Shown here piece by piece: positions 59,091 through 64,000 of a stretch of 64,000 nt of DNA (its first letter is position 1; each line of letters begins with the position of its first letter). Source of the DNA: Jacaranda mimosifolia. Its lineage: Eukaryota > Streptophyta > Magnoliopsida > Lamiales > Bignoniaceae. The notes under the pieces are model-generated. The model worked only from the letters and a program-made list of their open reading frames with translations, searched no databases and was not told the DNA's origin. A program made the translations under genes and the position numbers. Where the stretch lies: NCBI GenBank assembly GCA_018894105.1, contig CM032117.1, forward strand, positions 34,638,501-34,702,500, read 5' to 3'.

Positions 59091-61429
59091 ATGACATCTA
59101 CCACAATGTAAAAAAGGAATACCAAATAAACATCATAAAAAAATTCAAAAGCATAATAGATTAAGAAAAACATCACCGAATAGTTCATTCTTATCAACAT
59201 AACTTGATTGAGCAACTGCACATAAGGTTGAAAATCAAAGATATTCATATGAAAATTATGATCATTTGTTTCCACCACACTTGTCCTCTAAGTGAATGTT
59301 AGCCTTACTTTGTGCTTAGCGGTCTTTAGATTCAAATTATTCGGTTCCACTACAAAGTTCTTCACGAAATACAATTCAAGCTCATGTATCTTTGACCTGA
59401 ATATACAGATCATAGACCTCCCAATCGTTGCATGGATGCGATCTCCCTAGAAACAATAATGAATCATTGTACATTGAAGAATAAAGTGACATAAGATCAT
59501 ATCAATAAAAAAAAAAAGAAGGCAAATCACCATTCAATTTCTTCCTATTAATTATTTATCACACGGTTTTGTGAGGCAGAGAAAAAGAATGCACCATCAA
59601 AATAATTAAAAAATTATTATTGTTATTTAGAAAATAAAAAAATCCAATAATAAAGAAGCGCACTTTTTACAAACAAATGAGTAAATGCTTAACCTTATAC
59701 AAATCCTTAACCTTTCAATTAGGCTCTTGTCTTTGCATTTTTTGGTATCCACTGAAAAAAAAAATTAAAAAAATAGAGAAAAAAGAAAGCCCTTTTCTTG
59801 AACAAAATCAAAACGTGAATTTTTTTTTTTTTTTTTTTTGAGATTATGGGAAGGCTTCATTGCTATGATAAAATTGGTATGAAACAAAGAGGCCATGGAC
59901 ACCATAAGAAGGTATAATCTTGGTTGGTTACCTTCAAGAACATGGACCTAAAAAGTGGTGGGTTGCTCCTATTAATACTGCCAAAAGTGGAAACATTCTA
60001 ACATTGTAAAAATGGCATGAAACTTGATTTTTGGACATGTGAGACACATTTACTAAATTTGACTTCAATCTTTGAATAGCTCAAGAAAGGCATTCTCTTC
60101 ATATGCATAAACATGGTTTCTTTTAGTTTTTACATTTCATACAGAAGTTCTGCTTGATACCAGAACAATACAGAATATTTATATGATGTTCAACATTTTC
60201 TTGCCGTCTACTTGCAAAAGCATTACAATCAAATAACAAACATGTCTAATCTCAATTATAAGTTACCACCAACATACATAATTACTTTCATCATTATGAG
60301 GAGTAATTTCTTATTATGTTATCTGAGTTACAATATTGATGATTAGCTCAAATTTCTGGCAAGACACGAGCGAAACATATATCTACGTGAAAAATGAATG
60401 CTACAATGAACAATTACACAACACTTTATTAAAATGAAAATTAGGTTAAATCATACCTTCTCATCCTGCAACATCATTTCAAGAGAGAAGACACTGCTTG
60501 GATTATCATGTTTTGGAACCTACCACAATCGAATCATACACACTTTAAAATTCCATTGCATCTTGGTTTGATTCACGTCTTTGATGTAATCAATTTCAAA
60601 GCCATCGTTCTTTATACAAAATCACGTAATGGTTACAGACTCCACTTTGAAGTGATATTTCAACAAAAAAAAACTTATTTATGTATGAACACTTCCCGCC
60701 TAAGAAAACCAGAATTTGCAGAATACTAAGGGATGCATCATGGATGCATGTTCCTAAGCAAGCAACCATCTCGACGAATTTCTAGGAACATTATTAACAA
60801 AAACTACATTATTTCATTACGAATGTTGCATTGGAGCCAAACAGTCACGATAAGATTGTTGTCAATCGTAGTGCAAACCATCTGTTCCATTGTTAAAAGA
60901 AGATATATGTCACAATTTCCTTTAATAAAATATTCTTTATTATTATTGAAATGAATATATATATATATAATTCCTAAGATTCAATGTTTTAAAAAAGGAT
61001 AAAAATTGCAGTACCTAATAACATGTTTATATGGAAAGAAAACATTGAAAATCATATAAATTTAAATATGATTTCCTTTCATTTTTAACAATTTTGTAAG
61101 GAAAATAAATTAGCTTAAATATCAATTTAGGCTTAATTATTTATTTTCTTATTCTATTTTTTTCAACTTTGGGACTTGTAATGTGTCATATAGTGTTGTA
61201 ACTTAATTATAGTTTTAGTATTAATTGCCTTGTGATTTTTTAGATGCTAACAAGTAATTAATGTAAGAAGTGTAGGAAAATATTTAATTTAGTTTTGAAT
61301 TGATTTTATTACTTCAAGATCTTGATATTAGGAGATTTTATATGTAATAATGAATGTAACTGATGACATTAAATTCTTTTAAGTTCTTTGTTTGACACTT
61401 GGCATCATCTCAATGCAAACTATTCTCCT

Positions 61430-61431
<2 letters not shown>

Positions 61432-61466
<35 letters not shown>
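61432..61466. repeat. Compound TA/GA microsatellite
   Basis: TA run followed by GA run at the junction between duplicated blocks A and B. Confidence 0.9.
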
Positions 61467-61554
61467 GGGGGAGCGAAACATATATCTATGCAAAAAATGA
61501 ATGCACAATGAACAATTACACAACACTCTATTAAAACAAAAATTAGGTTAAATC

Positions 61555-61702
61555 ATGCCTTCTCATCTTGCACATCATTTCAAGAGAGAAGATACCGCTT
61601 GGATGATCACATTCTGGAACATGCCGCAGTCGAACCATACATACTTTCAAATTCCATTGCATCTTGGTTTGATTCACATCTTTAATCAATCTTTAAAGCC
61701 AT
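61555..61702 (-). pseudogene. Second copy of RPA-like exon 1
   Basis: Copy of 60457-60605 in block B. The ATG at 61702-61700 starts MALKID, then a small deletion shifts the frame. It reads VPECDHPSGIFSLEM where block A reads past a TAG. The splice donor has changed from GT to GC. It has no downstream exons of its own. Confidence 0.8.
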
Positions 61703-61902
61703 CATTCTTTATACAAAATCATGTAATGGTTACAAACTCCACTTTAAAGTGACATTTCAATAAATAAAAATTTATTTATGTATGAACACTTCCCACCTAA
61801 GAAAACTAGAATTTGCAGAATATTAAGGGATGCATCATGGATGCATGTTCCTAAGCAAGCAGCTATCTCGATGAATTTCTAGGAACATTATTAACAAAAA
61901 CT

Positions 61903-61952
61903 ACATCATCATCATCATCATCATTATCATTATTATCATTATTATTATTATT

Positions 61953-61987
<35 letters not shown>

Positions 61988-62044
61988 CGTCGTCGTCGTC
62001 GGTCGTCATTGTTGTCATTATTATTAATTATTATTATTCATCAT
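61903..62044. repeat. Compound trinucleotide microsatellite
   Basis: Successive runs of ATC, ATT, GTT, GTC/CGT and ATT trinucleotides, in block B only. Block A has a short ctacattatttcattac at the same place. The poly-Leu frame at 61954 is an artefact of this run. Confidence 0.9.
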
Positions 62045-62230
62045 ACCGAGGGTTGGGTTGGAGCCGAACAGTCACAATAAGATTGTTGTCAATTGTTTTC
62101 CAAACCATCTATTTCATTGTTAAAAGAAGATATATGTCACCATTTTCTTTAATAAAATATTCTTTATTATTATTGAAATGAAAAATTATATATATAATTC
62201 CTAAGATTCAATGGTTGTCCTCCTTTTATA

Positions 62231-62252
62231 TACACACACACACACACACACA
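62231..62252. repeat. CA microsatellite
   Basis: CA run at the junction between blocks B and C. Confidence 0.9.
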
Positions 62253-62966
62253 AATATAGATTACTACGGAGGGATGCATTGGAGCCAAACAGTCACAGTA
62301 AAATTGTTGTCAATTTTTTTTCAAACCATCTGTTTCATTGTTAAAAGAAGATATATGTCACTATTTCCATTAATAAAATATTCTTTATTATTATTGAAAT
62401 GAATATATATATAATATTTGTAAGATTCAATGTTTTAAAAAGGGATAATAATTGTAGTACCTAATAACATGTTTATATGAAAAGAAAACAATGAAAATCA
62501 TATAAATTTAAATGTTATTTCCTTTCACTTTTTAACAATTTTGTAAGGAAAATGAATTAGCTTAATCATCAATTTAGGCTTATTGATTTATTTTCTTATT
62601 TTATTTTTTTCAGCTTTGGGACTTGTAATGTGTCATATAGTTTTGTAACTTAATTATAGTTTTAGTATTACTTGCCTTGTGATTTTTTAGATGCTAAACC
62701 CATGTTTTTTGTGGAATGGGGATTCCAGTGCAAATGAGATTAACTGAAATGACATTAAATTCTTTTAAGTTCTTTGTTTGACACTTGACATCATCTCAAT
62801 GCAAACTATCCTTTTTTTATATGTATTGATTTTTACCAATTTTGTAAGAAAAATGAATTAGCTTAATTATCGATTTAGGCTTAATTATTATTTTTTTTTT
62901 CCAGCTTTGGGACTTGTAATGTATCATATAGTGTTGTAACATAATTATAGTTTTAGCATTACTCGC

Positions 62967-63766
62967 TTATATAGGACGGTCCAGTGGGCCCAGCCCAATA
63001 ATACTCAACTAGGATATGAGCCATAAGCCCAACTTTATTTTGGACCGGGCAGACGATTCGACCACCATTTGACTTCTGGATCCCTATTTGTTATGGCGAA
63101 TATTAGCCTTTCTTATCGACCCAGTTACAACCGATAGCCTCCTTTAAGTGGGCCCAATCCTTCGACCAAAATGAGCCTGGTGACTAAGATCCTAGGTGAC
63201 ATTCCCACTGGTGGACTCATTTCGACCAGAGGGGTCGAGGGAAGGCGAAAACTCTTTGGCCGCATTAAATGCCTTGCCATGCACTGTGTTGCCGCATTAA
63301 TGGCACGTGCCACCAACAATACTGCCTTTTGCAGCCGTAGCAGGCTAGGGAGCGCTTCCAATGTATCACTTTATCCTAAGTAATTGGAGGCAGGGCCACC
63401 TAGAACAGTACACGAGCTAGATAAGAGGCAAAAGTCCTCAAGCAAAGACAATGGCTCTTCTTACATAATAGGGGCATCAAGGACGTATCAACCACCATGA
63501 GAAAGCTATAAATACTCACATCACAACCCTTCAGCAAGGTATGTCATTTCTTATCTAGTGTCCGCACTCCACAACTCATATTTTTAGTTGATCCTTATTA
63601 ACTTGAGCATCAGAATGCCTTAGCCAAGGACACCTCAGCTAGCCTGACATTTGCTATTATTGTAGGACACAACCCCGTTTCACTAGAGGCTTTTTCCTCA
63701 ACCCCCTTAGGTCGATTTCATTTAATTTCAGCCCAAAACACTAATATACGATATTCACCCTCATCA
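62967..63766 (+). repeat. 5' LTR of a second Tat element (same family as 7179)
   Basis: Starts TTATATAGGAC, aligning with TGATATGGGAT of the 7179 LTR (TG decayed to TT), shares cccagcccaataa.actc, a TATA box (63507-63513), cctcagctagcctgacattt and ends CCTCATCA. The duplicated block D stops exactly at its left edge. The primer site follows at 63769 (TGGCGTCATCTATGAAAAA, several transitions from 8018-8036). The rest of the element lies beyond the window. Confidence 0.88.
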
Positions 63767-63809
63767 TTTGGCGTCATCTATGAAAAAATTAGAGTCCGCA
63801 ATCGAGAAA

Positions 63810-64000
63810 ATGGTTAACAGTAGGTGAGCCACTTTGAAGAGAGAAGAGAACATGAGGTTGCCAACGCCTTCTCCTCGACCTTAGCCAAAGCTAGATTTGC
63901 CAGGATCTAGCACCCAACCAGAACATATGGTCACCCTGACCATGCCACAATTGATGCAACTTATAAGCAAGCAGATATCTGCTCAAATCTCTGCCCAACT
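63810..64000 (+). pseudogene. gag: Start of Tat gag (partial, broken)
   Basis: ATG at 63810 begins MVNSR and then a TGA where the 7179 element has CGA, a CpG-type transition. Homology to 8060-8260 continues (QPEHMVTLTMPQLMQLISKQ-like text in the same frame). Cut by the window end. Confidence 0.8.

Larger units (their letters stand above)
55959..60605 (-). pseudogene. Replication protein A 70 kDa-like gene (RPA1/DUF223 type), broken
   Basis: Single-stranded DNA binding protein of the plant RPA1-like group. Exon order on the minus strand: 60605-60457 (KDVNQTKMQWNFKVCMIRLW, VFSLEMMLQDEK); 59446 onward (GDRIHATIGRSMI, KIHELELYFVKNFVVEPNN); 58435-58330 (DVIGEVVSRSNVQEHKLGGK); about 58246-58131 (ANFWGELLDQNLAHLD, QPVIVVMQLIQARKFQ); about 57997-57690 (HALKLWINPCLPQVVDFKSR, SSQGSYYVSDEVAS, VNVKTIGELVQCLQ); about 57545 (CKRCPKKDDKVGNKFYCKKC, the zinc ribbon); about 57400-57270 (HQVRVMDGTGFISLLLWDHE); 56626-56430 (DRNVMFKVVVRSSNIEA); then short exons to the TAA at 55959-55961 (LNAQLSSNKVKRVMIKKEK). 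In-frame stops (exon 1, exon 2, exon 7), a 1-nt loss near the start and two nearby hAT insertions disable it. Confidence 0.85.
60369..62963. repeat. Tandemly duplicated RPA-like exon 1 and upstream region
   Basis: Block A 60369-61432 contains exon 1 and upstream DNA. Block B 61474-62212 repeats it from gaaacatatatct to cctaagattcaatg. Block C 62266-62815 repeats the middle and tail. Block D 62832-62963 repeats only the tail and is cut by the gypsy LTR. Blocks keep the same orientation and are clearly alignable. Confidence 0.9.
55047..62966 (-). mobile_element. Partial Helitron carrying an RPA1-like gene (inferred)
   Basis: On the minus strand the sequence ends with a GC-rich hairpin (55061-55075) and then CTAG at 55050-55047 followed by T. 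This is the CTRR-plus-hairpin signature of a Helitron 3' end inserted between A and T. Upstream in the same orientation lies an RPA1-like gene, a type of cargo known from plant Helitrons. No Rep/helicase gene and no 5' TC end are visible, and a gypsy LTR cuts the region at 62967, so the right boundary is only where this element stops being traceable. Confidence 0.55.

Noticed and set aside
61954..62181. Poly-Leu/Ser frame suggestive of a signal peptide
   Set aside because: It is the translation of the GTT/GTC trinucleotide runs followed by duplicated non-coding text.
1..64000. CRISPR array, tRNA, rRNA or bacterial-style operon
   Set aside because: I looked for regularly spaced short repeats with unique spacers and for cloverleaf or rRNA text. 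The arrays found are contiguous tandem repeats or transposon subterminal words, and the gene structure is eukaryotic.

Overview
The window reads as transposon-dominated, AT-rich nuclear DNA of a flowering plant. The evidence is the Tat-type Ty3/gypsy elements, the hAT and Mutator-like elements with plant-style termini, a Helitron-type end next to a replication protein A (RPA1)-like gene, and GT-AG introns. I see no intact host gene and no tRNA or rRNA gene. Nearly every long reading frame is a decayed transposon product. The species cannot be named from what is visible.

Layout. 1-6969 is AT-rich intergenic DNA with microsatellites and an LTR-like remnant near 4.1-4.7 kb. 6970-23175 is a three-deep nest: a Mutator-like terminal-inverted-repeat element split by a complete but dead Tat-type Ty3/gypsy element (7179-22470, TSD ATACT), itself split by a hAT element (15498-19781) that carries a broken transposase. 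The gypsy element has LTRs, PBS, gag, protease, RT, two RNase H domains, integrase, a tandem-repeat block, and a large intron-containing gene on the opposite strand. 23888-25253 is a second Mutator-like element with a perfect 9-bp TSD.

27.4-38.0 kb holds minus-strand pieces of at least two further gypsy elements (protease; gag plus LTR; a second gag), broken up by a non-autonomous hAT element (29752-30976), a ~106-bp tandem array (31317-32100) and a better-preserved stretch at 37040-37490 that may be of organellar origin. 39.9-46.5 kb holds a plus-strand gag of the same family as the second minus-strand one, a ~47-bp minisatellite, antisense-type remnants and a hAT element (43863-45047). 46.5-55.0 kb is mostly AT-rich DNA with one clear hAT element (51753-52410).

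55047-62966 is best read as part of a Helitron lying on the minus strand: a 3' terminus with hairpin and CTAG, then a ten-or-so-exon RPA1-like pseudogene (55959-60605) containing two hAT insertions, then tandemly duplicated copies of its first exon and upstream DNA. From 62967 to the end is the 5' LTR and gag start of another element of the same Tat family as the one at 7179.

The elements interact only as parasites of one another. The most distinctive patterns are hAT-type elements that share 8-bp TSDs but each carry a different self-complementary subterminal word, and the antisense intron-bearing gene inside the Tat element.
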